Shown one piece after another: positions 8,567-16,844 of a stretch of 64,000 nt of DNA. Source of the DNA: Prosthecobacter vanneervenii (GTDB lineage Bacteria > Verrucomicrobiota > Verrucomicrobiia > Verrucomicrobiales > Verrucomicrobiaceae); contig NZ_JACHIG010000008.1 of NCBI RefSeq assembly GCF_014203095.1, forward strand, positions 1-64,000. Direction: 5' to 3'. The translations under genes were made by a program, and so were the position numbers. Numbering within the stretch: position 1 is the stretch's first letter; the number at the start of each line of letters is the position of its first letter. The notes under the pieces were generated by a model. It was not told where the DNA came from. It made no database searches and saw only the letters and a list, made by a program, of their open reading frames with translations.

Positions 8567-9952
8567 TTATTTCATCATCTTCTGCGCCGTGGAGATGATG
8601 CGTTCCTCAAGGGTGTCCGCGAACTTATCAGGGTGCAGGGGGTTGGACCAGTACATCAGCGAACGAAAGGCCTCATAGCCACCTTCCAGCAGAACGCGCC
8701 TGCTCGGAATGTAGGCGAGGATGTCGTTGCTGTAGCCTGCGACCCACAAGGCCCCCGGCCCAGTGAATTCGCGCTTCAGGCGCAGGGAATAGTCCACGCA
8801 GGTCTCACCGCTGAGCGCCACGAAGGTGAGATCATGGCCAAAGTGCACCACTTGAAGCGGGCAGTCGTAGTGGTCGCGCAGGCCGGTGTGCTTGATCGCA
8901 TACAAGCGCTTTTCATCCCACTTGCGCTGATAGATCTCGTAGCTTTTTTCATAGCCTTCGCCTGTGCTCAGCCGTTTTTCGATCTGGGCTGCCGTAGGAA
9001 TGGACTGGTAGTCGAGTCGCGTGGTCTGCCAGTCAATGCGCAGCGGGCCATGGATCGGTTTCGGTTTTGCATCCAGCGCGGCCTCCACCGCTGTGGCGAG
9101 GCTCTGGCCGTGGCGGAGGCTGAAGATGGGACTGAAACGGGGATACGCGTTCTGATCACCACCGCAGCCCATCATGAATAATGCGATCGCGCCTGGATGC
9201 GCCTCTTCGATAAACTGCTGCGCATGACCTGCATAGTCACCGTGCCATTGCTTAATGCTCATGGATGTGTTGTGGCAGGCGTAGCCAAAGACGATGGCGC
9301 TCAGCTTTCCAGCGGCCGTTTGAACCGTGAGCACGGGCACATCATGATCCACCACGCCCTCGGGATTCGGGCTGTTCAAGAAGGGTTCGCCCGAAGGCTT
9401 GTCGTTTTTCAGTCTGCGGTTCATGGCAAAGCCGCAACGTGCGTGGCCATAACTGACCGTCGCGGGCTCCAGCTGCTGCAAGGCATCACCGACGATGCCG
9501 ACGATTTTGTCCTTGAGCCATGCGTTGTAGCGCAGGCAGCGCTCCTTGCGGAGGGGATCGGTGAAGCTCATGAATTCCAGCTCCGTGTAGCGCAGCTCCG
9601 GACCGCAATGTGTGTGCGAGCAATTCAAAAGAAGCGCCTTCTCCGGCAGACTGAACTTGGTCTTCACGGCCTCAGCCACGGCGGCACGGAGCTGGGCTGT
9701 CACCTCGACGAGATCGAGGGTGACCATGACAAAGCGCTGCCCCTGCGCGTCCTGGAGCGCGAGCGCCTTTGCGTGGAGTTCCATCGCCGTGCCTTCGGCT
9801 GGCACCTCGCGGTTTGCGAAACCGGCGAGATACATCGGATCTGTGGGTGTGATGATCGTCCTGGCGGCTGCTGCTTTCCATTCTGGTGTCTGTGCCGACG
9901 TCTGTAGAAAGGATGCGAAGGCGAAGGCCAGGATCGGGAGAACAGGATTCAT
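8567..9952 (-). CDS. Secreted neutral/alkaline ceramidase-like protein
   Basis: A 461-residue protein with a signal peptide ending near residue 20 (FLQTSAQ). It matches the N-terminal domain of neutral ceramidases: AAARTIITP then DPMYLAGFANR near the start, and the zinc-binding NCSHTHCGPE, where the HTH pair binds metal. CHNTSMS and GCGGDQNAYPR follow, matching the family's conserved positions. True ceramidases are longer (about 650 residues or more) and carry a C-terminal beta domain, which is absent here. This short form is widespread in this phylum and its substrate is unsettled. The ATG at 9952 gives the best signal peptide; the ATG at 9964 is an alternative. Confidence 0.85.
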   Translation of the reverse strand: MNPVLPILAFAFASFLQTSAQTPEWKAAAARTIITPTDPMYLAGFANREVPAEGTAMELHAKALALQDAQGQRFVMVTLDLVEVTAQLRAAVAEAVKTKFSLPEKALLLNCSHTHCGPELRYTELEFMSFTDPLRKERCLRYNAWLKDKIVGIVGDALQQLEPATVSYGHARCGFAMNRRLKNDKPSGEPFLNSPNPEGVVDHDVPVLTVQTAAGKLSAIVFGYACHNTSMSIKQWHGDYAGHAQQFIEEAHPGAIALFMMGCGGDQNAYPRFSPIFSLRHGQSLATAVEAALDAKPKPIHGPLRIDWQTTRLDYQSIPTAAQIEKRLSTGEGYEKSYEIYQRKWDEKRLYAIKHTGLRDHYDCPLQVVHFGHDLTFVALSGETCVDYSLRLKREFTGPGALWVAGYSNDILAYIPSRRVLLEGGYEAFRSLMYWSNPLHPDKFADTLEERIISTAQKMMK

Positions 9953-10053
9953 GATCGGAGACATACGCACTGAGCAGTGTGGATATGCCAATCCAGCTTT
10001 GGAGTGACATTGGTTCACTTCTAATGCAGCCGGGAGAAAATCTGACTGAGCGA

Positions 10054-13000
10054 TCAGTCCCGTTTGCTCAGGAGATACTTGAGCAGCTCCAGGGCCTTGC
10101 GTTCGGGCATGGATTCGAGGAGGCCGGGGGGCATGAGGGAGACGGGCATTTTCTGGCGGCTTTTGAGATCGGCCTTGGAGATGATAACGGAGTCTGTGAC
10201 GGTGCGGGCTGTGATGGCGGTGGCGGTTTCCTGCTCGATGACGCCAGATACGACGCTGCCGTCTTTTTTGGTGAGGACGTGGAGCTGGAAGTTGTCTCCG
10301 ACGACAGCGTTGGGGTCGATGATGTTTTCGAGGAAGTAGTCGAGGCCATTGCGCCAGGAACCGGCTAGATCGGGACCGAGTTTGCCGCCGACTCCACCCA
10401 TGGCGTGGCAGATGGCGCAGACCTGCTTGAAAGTTTCTTCGCCTGACTTTGCGTTGAAGGCCCAGAGAGGGGCTGATTGATAGGCCTTCTTTAATTTGGC
10501 GATGCTGGCTTTGGCGGCTTCGTTTGATTCGTTCACTTTGCCCCAGGTGACATCGAGGAGGGAGTTGATCTCGGTGTTGTTCAGGCTGCGCATCTGGCGG
10601 ATTTGCAGGGAGCTGAGGTATTTTTTGTCGAAGGTGCCTGCTTTGACGGCGGCAAGCAGAGGCTGGGCAAGTTCGGCACGGCTAGTGAGGGTGCCGAGGG
10701 CGGCGGCGCGATCTGTGTCGTTGAGTTTGGGGAAGCGGCTGATGAGGGCAGTGGCTGTGACGGGATCGCTGGAGCGAGAGAGAAGAGGGATGACTGCGCT
10801 GGTGAAGTCGGGGTGATCGAGCAAGGTTGCGAAGATGGGGGTGGCTTCGGGATCGCTAACGCGTTTGAGGAGATCGAAGGCACTACGACGCTGCGGGAGC
10901 GGCTGAGAGGCATCGGCGAGGATGCCGCGCATCTTCGCGAGGACGGTTTTATCTCCAAAGAGAGCGGAGAGCTGATCGGCGGTGGCGCCGGGGAACTTGG
11001 CTTGCAGTTGCGGCCAAGCTTTGGGCATCGCGGCCTTCGCTTCGTCCTTCATGCCGAAGGCAAGGATTTTGAGATCACGCTCGGTCTGGATGGTGGGAAT
11101 CAAGGCCTCGCGCCCTGCGGGAGTGGTGGCAGCGTACCAACGGATGGAATCGGCCAGGGATGGGAGGGGTGTTTTCGCTGCGAGTGCGAGGCCGCGGGGC
11201 CAATCTTCTGCGATCACGCGGGCGAGGCCGAACCAGATCATCTTGGGGAGGAAGCGGTCGTCTTTGTCCTCGGCGTGCATGGCGAGTGCGGAGGAAACTT
11301 CCCAGACAGTCTGGGGGGCTAGATTTGGAAGTGCGGAGGCGAGAGCGAGGCGGACGGTGGGTGAGGGATCGGTTTGGGCGAGCTTGAGGAGAGTGGTGGC
11401 GCTGAGCTTGGGTTTGCCGGCTTCTTCGGTGGCGAGCTGGATGGCCCAGGAGCGAACGATGTCGTTAGGATGCTCCACGCCTTGCTGTGCTATCGGCGCA
11501 TCAAACTGGTTTTGAGATGCGAGCGTCCACAATGCACGCAGCCAAAAAAGATCGCCCTTGTACTCTAAGTCATAAATTTTGGTTACATCTGCAGCCGGTG
11601 TTTCCTGAAGCCTTTTGCGAGCCATTCGTGCCTCCCAATCGGTTCCTATCAGTTGCAATTCCACAAGCTGCGAACCGCTCATTCTTTCCAAATCCACCTT
11701 CACCGGCTTGTAGGTTTCCTTCCAGGAGATGCGGTAGATGCGGCCGTTGGAGCGGTCCCATTTTTCGTCTTCGGGGTTGTGGCAGTGCTGCGTGTCGGTC
11801 CAGTCGATGACATAGACGGCGCCGTCGGGGCCGGTCTGGAGATCGACGGGGATGTAGTCGGGGGCGGGGCTGTAGAGGAGATCGTAGCCGGCGTGGAAGG
11901 TTTCGTAGCCGCTGCCGGTGCGGACCATGTGCTGCTGATTGATCTGATGGCCGTGGAGATTGTGGGTGAAGAGGTGGTCGCGATAGATGGCGGGCCAGTT
12001 GTCGCCGTTGTAGATTATGGTGCCGACGTGCGAATGGCCGCCATAAACGGCTGTGGTGCCGGGTTTGCCTGCGCCGCCTTCGCCGCTGTCATAACGGGCG
12101 GAGGCGGGGAGGTAGTTTTGGAGATCGGGTGCGAAGTCTGGTGCGGTGGCGGAGATGAAGGGGGCGTATTTGCTGTTGGCCTGATTCCAAAAGTGGCCGT
12201 TGCGGATGGCATGGGTGGTGCCGCCTTTGCCCCAGAAGCTGCGGCAGTGGGTCATGAAGAAGTGGCCGTTGCTGTTGTAGTCGAGGCCCCACTGGTTGCT
12301 GCCACCGCTGCAGAAGATTTCGAAGACGTGCCGCACGGGGTGGTAGCGCCAGACACCTGCGTTGAGCGTGGTACGCTTGTCATCGGGTGTGCCGGGCTTG
12401 CCGATGTGGGACTGAGTGAAGACGCCTTGATTGCCGTAGAGCCAGCCGTCGGGGCCCCAGGTGAAGCTGTTGAGCGTTTCGTGAGTGTCCTGGTAGCCCC
12501 AGCCATCGAGGAGGATGTGGGCAGTGAAGGGTAGGCTGGGGACTTGTGCAACCGAGCCACTCGGGCCAGGAATGGCCCGGTTACTGGGCAGGGTCTTGTC
12601 GCCGTTTCGGGGAATGAAGAGCAGATAAGGGGCTGCGCCGACCCATACGCCGCCGAATCCGACTTCGATGCCGCTGACGAGATTGAGGCCTTCGCAGAAG
12701 ACTTTTTTGGTTTCGAAGGAGCCGTCGCCATCGGTGTCTTCGAAGATGCTGATGCGATCTTTCCCCTGCCCTTCCGGCTGACGGTTGGGATAACTAAAGG
12801 CTTCTGCCACCCACATGCGGCCGCGCTCATCGAAGCAGAAGGCGATGGGCTGGCGCACATCGGGCTCGGCGGCGATGAGCTCGACCTGGAAGCCGTCCTG
12901 CAATTTCATACCAGCGACGAGTTTTTGTGCGGCTTCGTTTTTAACGGGCGATGGTTTAGCGGTATTGGGCAGGAGGTGCCAGAGAACGGGGCTTTCATCG

Positions 13001-14253
13001 CCACGTTTATTGCGGTCTGAGCTGACGCTGAAGGAAGCCACGGCGAAGGTGGGCTTTTGAGCGTGGAAGACGAAGTCGTCGAAATTCACGTGTCCCCAGC
13101 CGGATTTGGATTGATCGACGATGCGGATGAAGATGCGTTTGCCGACGACTGCTTCCAAATTAACGGCGACGCGCTTCATGTTTTCCTGCTGGGCGGCGCT
13201 GCTGCTCTGGATGATTTTGCCGGTGGCTTCCTCGATGATCTCGACGCGCTCGGTGTTGGCATCCGGTGCGGCTCCGAGAAGGAAGCTGGCCCAGGGGTGA
13301 GTGGCGACGAAGCTCGCGGAAGTAAGAGTGCCGGTGCCTTTGTCTCCGCTGCGCTCGTAGCCGCCGAGCCAGAACTTGCCCGCGTGCTGGGAGTTGCCAC
13401 GTTTGCGGATGGCGACGGTGTCGCCTTCGACGGGCTGCTTTTCCCAAGCGTCGCCTTCGGCCTTCCAGCCTGCGAGGGTGCCGGTTTCGAAGCCGAGGTT
13501 GAGCTCGGTAGGTGGCGGGATGGAGGGGACGTCGGTGGTGCTAAGATTGCGGGCAGGAGTGCCTGCATCACTTCGGAGCGGCATGGTGGTTTTGCCGAGG
13601 TGGGTGAGCTGGATGTTGCGGAACTGCACTTTGGCAGGGCCGGGGCCGCTGTGGAGCTGGAAGGCGATTTTGCCGCTCCACTCGGCGGTTTTGGCCTCGT
13701 GGTCATCAAGCACGCTCATGAGGATGTCGTTCACCCGGACCTCCACGTGGGAGGCGGTGGCGGTGATCTGGTATTTGTTCCAGTCGCCAGCTTTGATGAC
13801 GCTGGTGAGGCTCTTGGGCTCGGCGAAGACATCGGCCCAGCGGCGGCCATCGGGGGCGATGCTGACGCGTGAGCCGCGCTCTACGAGCAGGGCGCGGCCG
13901 TGCTCATCGTAGATGCGGCCAAGCCAGACGGCGCCTTGATCAAGATCGGCCTGATAGCCGCTGGCGTGACCATCGGGGCTCTGCTGGCAGCGGTACTGGA
14001 TGCCGGAGTTTGCGCTGGGACCGCCAGTGATGCGGAACTCGACGGTGAGATCGAAATCGTGCACCTCGCCGTCCCAGAAGATCCATTCGTTGCTTTTGAG
14101 CTGCTGGCCCGAGGGAATCTCGCCGGTGATGGCTCTGTCTTCCACACGCCAGTGCTCGGCTTTGCCGGACCAGTGTGCGAGCGTATTGCCGTCAAAGATC
14201 GATTCAGCGTGAAGCAGCGGCGCAACGAGCAGGAGGGCGCAGAGGAGTTTCAT
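10054..14253 (-). CDS. DUF1080 / beta-propeller / HEAT / cytochrome c fusion (PVC-type dehydrogenase)
   Basis: A 1399-residue exported protein. After a 16-residue signal peptide comes a DUF1080 (3-keto-disaccharide hydrolase, concanavalin-like) domain to about residue 215. A second beta-sandwich follows at roughly 250-400. Next is the PVC-type membrane-bound dehydrogenase propeller (about 430-830; FCFDERGRMWVAEAF and EDTDGDGSFETKKVF). HEAT-like helical repeats fill about 860-1230. A C-terminal cytochrome c has heme motif CAICH near residues 1279-1283 and probable axial Met in KMPVSLMPPG. The protein should transfer electrons from a sugar-like substrate to the heme, outside the inner membrane. 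DUF1080 at the N-terminus of this dehydrogenase is an unusually long arrangement. It stands alone, with about 100 bases on either side. Confidence 0.92.
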   Translation of the reverse strand: MKLLCALLLVAPLLHAESIFDGNTLAHWSGKAEHWRVEDRAITGEIPSGQQLKSNEWIFWDGEVHDFDLTVEFRITGGPSANSGIQYRCQQSPDGHASGYQADLDQGAVWLGRIYDEHGRALLVERGSRVSIAPDGRRWADVFAEPKSLTSVIKAGDWNKYQITATASHVEVRVNDILMSVLDDHEAKTAEWSGKIAFQLHSGPGPAKVQFRNIQLTHLGKTTMPLRSDAGTPARNLSTTDVPSIPPPTELNLGFETGTLAGWKAEGDAWEKQPVEGDTVAIRKRGNSQHAGKFWLGGYERSGDKGTGTLTSASFVATHPWASFLLGAAPDANTERVEIIEEATGKIIQSSSAAQQENMKRVAVNLEAVVGKRIFIRIVDQSKSGWGHVNFDDFVFHAQKPTFAVASFSVSSDRNKRGDESPVLWHLLPNTAKPSPVKNEAAQKLVAGMKLQDGFQVELIAAEPDVRQPIAFCFDERGRMWVAEAFSYPNRQPEGQGKDRISIFEDTDGDGSFETKKVFCEGLNLVSGIEVGFGGVWVGAAPYLLFIPRNGDKTLPSNRAIPGPSGSVAQVPSLPFTAHILLDGWGYQDTHETLNSFTWGPDGWLYGNQGVFTQSHIGKPGTPDDKRTTLNAGVWRYHPVRHVFEIFCSGGSNQWGLDYNSNGHFFMTHCRSFWGKGGTTHAIRNGHFWNQANSKYAPFISATAPDFAPDLQNYLPASARYDSGEGGAGKPGTTAVYGGHSHVGTIIYNGDNWPAIYRDHLFTHNLHGHQINQQHMVRTGSGYETFHAGYDLLYSPAPDYIPVDLQTGPDGAVYVIDWTDTQHCHNPEDEKWDRSNGRIYRISWKETYKPVKVDLERMSGSQLVELQLIGTDWEARMARKRLQETPAADVTKIYDLEYKGDLFWLRALWTLASQNQFDAPIAQQGVEHPNDIVRSWAIQLATEEAGKPKLSATTLLKLAQTDPSPTVRLALASALPNLAPQTVWEVSSALAMHAEDKDDRFLPKMIWFGLARVIAEDWPRGLALAAKTPLPSLADSIRWYAATTPAGREALIPTIQTERDLKILAFGMKDEAKAAMPKAWPQLQAKFPGATADQLSALFGDKTVLAKMRGILADASQPLPQRRSAFDLLKRVSDPEATPIFATLLDHPDFTSAVIPLLSRSSDPVTATALISRFPKLNDTDRAAALGTLTSRAELAQPLLAAVKAGTFDKKYLSSLQIRQMRSLNNTEINSLLDVTWGKVNESNEAAKASIAKLKKAYQSAPLWAFNAKSGEETFKQVCAICHAMGGVGGKLGPDLAGSWRNGLDYFLENIIDPNAVVGDNFQLHVLTKKDGSVVSGVIEQETATAITARTVTDSVIISKADLKSRQKMPVSLMPPGLLESMPERKALELLKYLLSKRD

Positions 14254-14343
14254 GGTGGTTGGGGCACGGTTGGCTAACCTGCTTATACAACCACGGGCCT
14301 CCGTATGATGCAGACATGATTTTGGCCGAATCGGCCATTGGCG

Positions 14344-15201
14344 TTACTTTTTCAGCAGGCTGTTCACAAATGTATCCAGGGCTTTTGTGGCAGGATCATT
14401 TGGGAGGCCGAGGTCGTCGTTGAGTTTTACGTGACTGGTGTCCTTGGCTCCGAAAACGGTGGTAGGTATGCCGGCTTCCTTTAGACTATTCCCCAAGCGG
14501 GCGGCCTGGGCGCTGGTGTCTGGATGGGCAGAGACGTGCAGGATAAGGAAGGGCGGGATGCTCTTGCCTTTGGCGATGTGGGTGACGGCGGAGAAGTCGA
14601 TATGCTTCTCGGGAGTGCCGCCGAATTTTTCGCGATGGCCGTTCACGCGAGGTGGAAGGTGGTGGACACGAAGGCGGGTCTCGGCTGTCTCGATGATGGC
14701 GGGGACGTCGTAGGTGTCTCCATCCACAGGAACGCAGCCGATGAGGCAGTCGAAGGTGGTGCCTTCGGCCTTCAGATAGCGGTCGTCGGTGCAGATGAGC
14801 GCGGCGAGTTCGGCACCAGCGGAGTGGCCGCCCACGAGCACGCGTTTTGGATCGCCGCCGTATTCAGCGATGTGTTTTTCCATCCAGCCGAAGGCATTGG
14901 CGACGTCACGCGTGAGCGTGCCCATGTCCACTTCGGGAAGGAGGCGGTAGTTGGTGGAGACGAAGACGAAGCCTTTGTCCATGAACCATTGGGGCTTGAG
15001 CTTGACATCTTCTTTGCTTCCCTGCTGCCAGCCACCGCCGTGGATCCAGAAGACGACGGGGAGGTTTTTTGCGTTTGCCGGGGAGTAGATGTCGAGCACG
15101 TGCCGTGCGTGGCCGTATTCGGCGTAGGGGATGTTTAATTTTACGTTTTGAGCGAGAGCGGTGGCGGCCAAAGCCAGGAATGAGAGAACGATGAGTTTCA
15201 T
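14344..15201 (-). CDS. Secreted alpha/beta hydrolase (esterase, HGGG type)
   Basis: A 285-residue esterase of the hormone-sensitive-lipase / BD-FAE kind. The signal peptide is residues 1-18. The oxyanion motif HGGG is at 54-57 and the nucleophile elbow GHSAG is at 125-129 (S127). A likely His base lies in [11 protein letters not shown] near the C-terminus. Such enzymes remove acetyl, feruloyl or other acyl groups from plant or algal polysaccharides. It lies between the large dehydrogenase and a polysaccharide deacetylase, which fits a deacylation role; that link is inference. The ATG at 15201 begins the signal peptide. Confidence 0.88.
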   Translation of the reverse strand: MKLIVLSFLALAATALAQNVKLNIPYAEYGHARHVLDIYSPANAKNLPVVFWIHGGGWQQGSKEDVKLKPQWFMDKGFVFVSTNYRLLPEVDMGTLTRDVANAFGWMEKHIAEYGGDPKRVLVGGHSAGAELAALICTDDRYLKAEGTTFDCLIGCVPVDGDTYDVPAIIETAETRLRVHHLPPRVNGHREKFGGTPEKHIDFSAVTHIAKGKSIPPFLILHVSAHPDTSAQAARLGNSLKEAGIPTTVFGAKDTSHVKLNDDLGLPNDPATKALDTFVNSLLKK

Positions 15202-15234
15202 AATATAGTGGAAACAGATAGCTGAGCTTAAGCC

Positions 15235-15990
15235 TCAGTTGCGGCGCAACTGAGCAACTTTGGCCAGATCGCGCATGGCGATGACTTTGCAGCCGGACTC
15301 CTTGAGGTGCTGCATGTAGGCTTCGAATTTGGCGGGGTCGGTGTTGACCCAGGGGTGCTTGATGTCGGGAACGCCGTGGAAGGTCATGACGGCGATTTTG
15401 CCATCCTTTGCCTGCGCGACGGCGGCTTTGAACTGCTCGAGTGTGCTGTCGGGTTTGCCGTCGAATGCCTGGGGCATGGTGAGGGGATCGTCAGTGGCGG
15501 GATCGTAGGCTCTGGCACCACCAGCGCGGGCAAACTGGTAGCCACGCTCGCGAAGGAGTTTTACTGCGGGCTCACTGGTCTGGTAGCCGGGATAGCAGAA
15601 GCTGACCGGTTTGGGGATGCCGTAGGTGGCGCACTGCTGCTCAATGAACTCCACGTCTGCCGCGAGTTGCTCAGGCTTTTGTTTGGCGACGCCGGCGTGC
15701 TTGCGGGTGTGGTTGCCGATTTCGAAACCGTCATTGTCGAGGGCTTTGATCTGCCCCCAGGTCATGTAGTGTTCCTTGTCCACGAGGAACTCAAAGCCTT
15801 CGGTGATGAAGAAGGTGGCACCGAAACCGTGTTTTTTCAGCAGAGGGGCGACAAAGGTGGCGTGACTGGCGACGGAGTCGTCGAAGGTGAGGACGACGAG
15901 ACGTTCCGCAGCGGGTTCCACGGCGATGGCGCGCCATGCGAATGTGATCGTGAGCAGGAGGGCAGCGATGGCAAGATGGGCGGGCTTCAT
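15235..15990 (-). CDS. Secreted polysaccharide deacetylase (NodB/CE4 fold)
   Basis: A 251-residue carbohydrate esterase family 4 protein. The signal peptide covers about 23 residues. Motif 1 is TFDD at 35-38, holding the catalytic base and a metal-binding Asp. Motif 2 is HTRKH at 94-98, with two His metal ligands. CYPGYQTSEPA resembles motif 3 and MTFHGVPD carries the late catalytic His. The family removes N- or O-acetyl groups from chitin, peptidoglycan, xylan or exopolysaccharide. The gene overlaps no neighbour and starts 7 bases from the stop of the LamG-like gene upstream, so co-transcription is likely. Confidence 0.9.
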   Translation of the reverse strand: MKPAHLAIAALLLTITFAWRAIAVEPAAERLVVLTFDDSVASHATFVAPLLKKHGFGATFFITEGFEFLVDKEHYMTWGQIKALDNDGFEIGNHTRKHAGVAKQKPEQLAADVEFIEQQCATYGIPKPVSFCYPGYQTSEPAVKLLRERGYQFARAGGARAYDPATDDPLTMPQAFDGKPDSTLEQFKAAVAQAKDGKIAVMTFHGVPDIKHPWVNTDPAKFEAYMQHLKESGCKVIAMRDLAKVAQLRRN

Positions 15991-15997
15991 GAGCGGA

Positions 15998-16771
15998 TCA
16001 CTTCACTTTCCAGATTTTCACATCGTCGATCCAGACTGTGCTGGGCACGAGGAAGCTGAACCAGCGTTTCATGGGATGGGCAAAGCCTTCGGAGTGATGA
16101 CTGGCAAGGACTTTGCCATCGATGCTGAGCCGCATTTCGTCTCCTTCGGTGACGAGAACGAGTTCGTGCCATTCGTGGTCGGCTTTCCATGGAATGACGA
16201 CTTGTTTGGTTTTGAGCAATGCTTCGAGATCCGCAGGCAGCTTTTCCTTCTTTGCCTGGGCTTCCTCCCGCTTTTTGCGGATCTCCAGATTCATGACACC
16301 GGTCTTGTGGTCGATGAGGGTGATGCTGCTCTGGCTGAGGATGCCGTAGCAGAGATGTCCGGCGTGGACGCCTTTCAGCTCGCGATCCACAAAGCCAAGC
16401 TGGAGTGATTCGGCGGGATTGAGGCCGGGAAAGCGGAAGCGCACCACGGCACCGCCATCGGTGAATCCGGCCTCATGGTGGATATGTGCTGCGTGCTTTG
16501 CTTCCTTGGTAGCGCTGGCGATTTTCAAGATGCCGCCGTCGAGATCGGCCATCTTGATCTGGGGCACGCGGTCTGCGGTGGCGCTGTTCCAGCCGTTGCC
16601 AATGGCCTTGGCGAGATTTCCGTCTTCTTCACGCTCGAAGGCGTCGTGGAAGATCATCTGTCCGTTTTCGCGCAGCCATGCGGCATCGTTGCGCGGTGTG
16701 GCGGAGTCGGCGGACGATGCTGCCAGCGGTGCCAGCAGCAGGGTGGTGAATAGAAATGTTTTCATGCTCAT
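15998..16771 (-). CDS. Secreted LamG/DUF1080-like beta-sandwich protein
   Basis: A 257-residue protein with a signal peptide (TFLFTTLLLAPLAASSADS). The rest is a single predicted beta-sandwich: IFHDAFEREEDGNLAKAIG at the start, then VVRFRFPG, LQLGFVD, WHELVLVTEGDEMRLSIDG, and WIDDVKIWKV at the end. This pattern matches concanavalin-like domains such as DUF1080 or LamG that bind or cleave glycans. No catalytic residues can be assigned. The ATG at 16771 or the one at 16765 (MKTF) begins the signal peptide. It probably shares a transcript with the deacetylase that follows it. Confidence 0.75.
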   Translation of the reverse strand: MSMKTFLFTTLLLAPLAASSADSATPRNDAAWLRENGQMIFHDAFEREEDGNLAKAIGNGWNSATADRVPQIKMADLDGGILKIASATKEAKHAAHIHHEAGFTDGGAVVRFRFPGLNPAESLQLGFVDRELKGVHAGHLCYGILSQSSITLIDHKTGVMNLEIRKKREEAQAKKEKLPADLEALLKTKQVVIPWKADHEWHELVLVTEGDEMRLSIDGKVLASHHSEGFAHPMKRWFSFLVPSTVWIDDVKIWKVK

Positions 16772-16844
16772 GGATGGCGGGATGGCAATGCGGCAACACC
16801 TCTCGCTGGTGGAGTGCTGCGGAATGAATTCCGCGCTCCTACGG

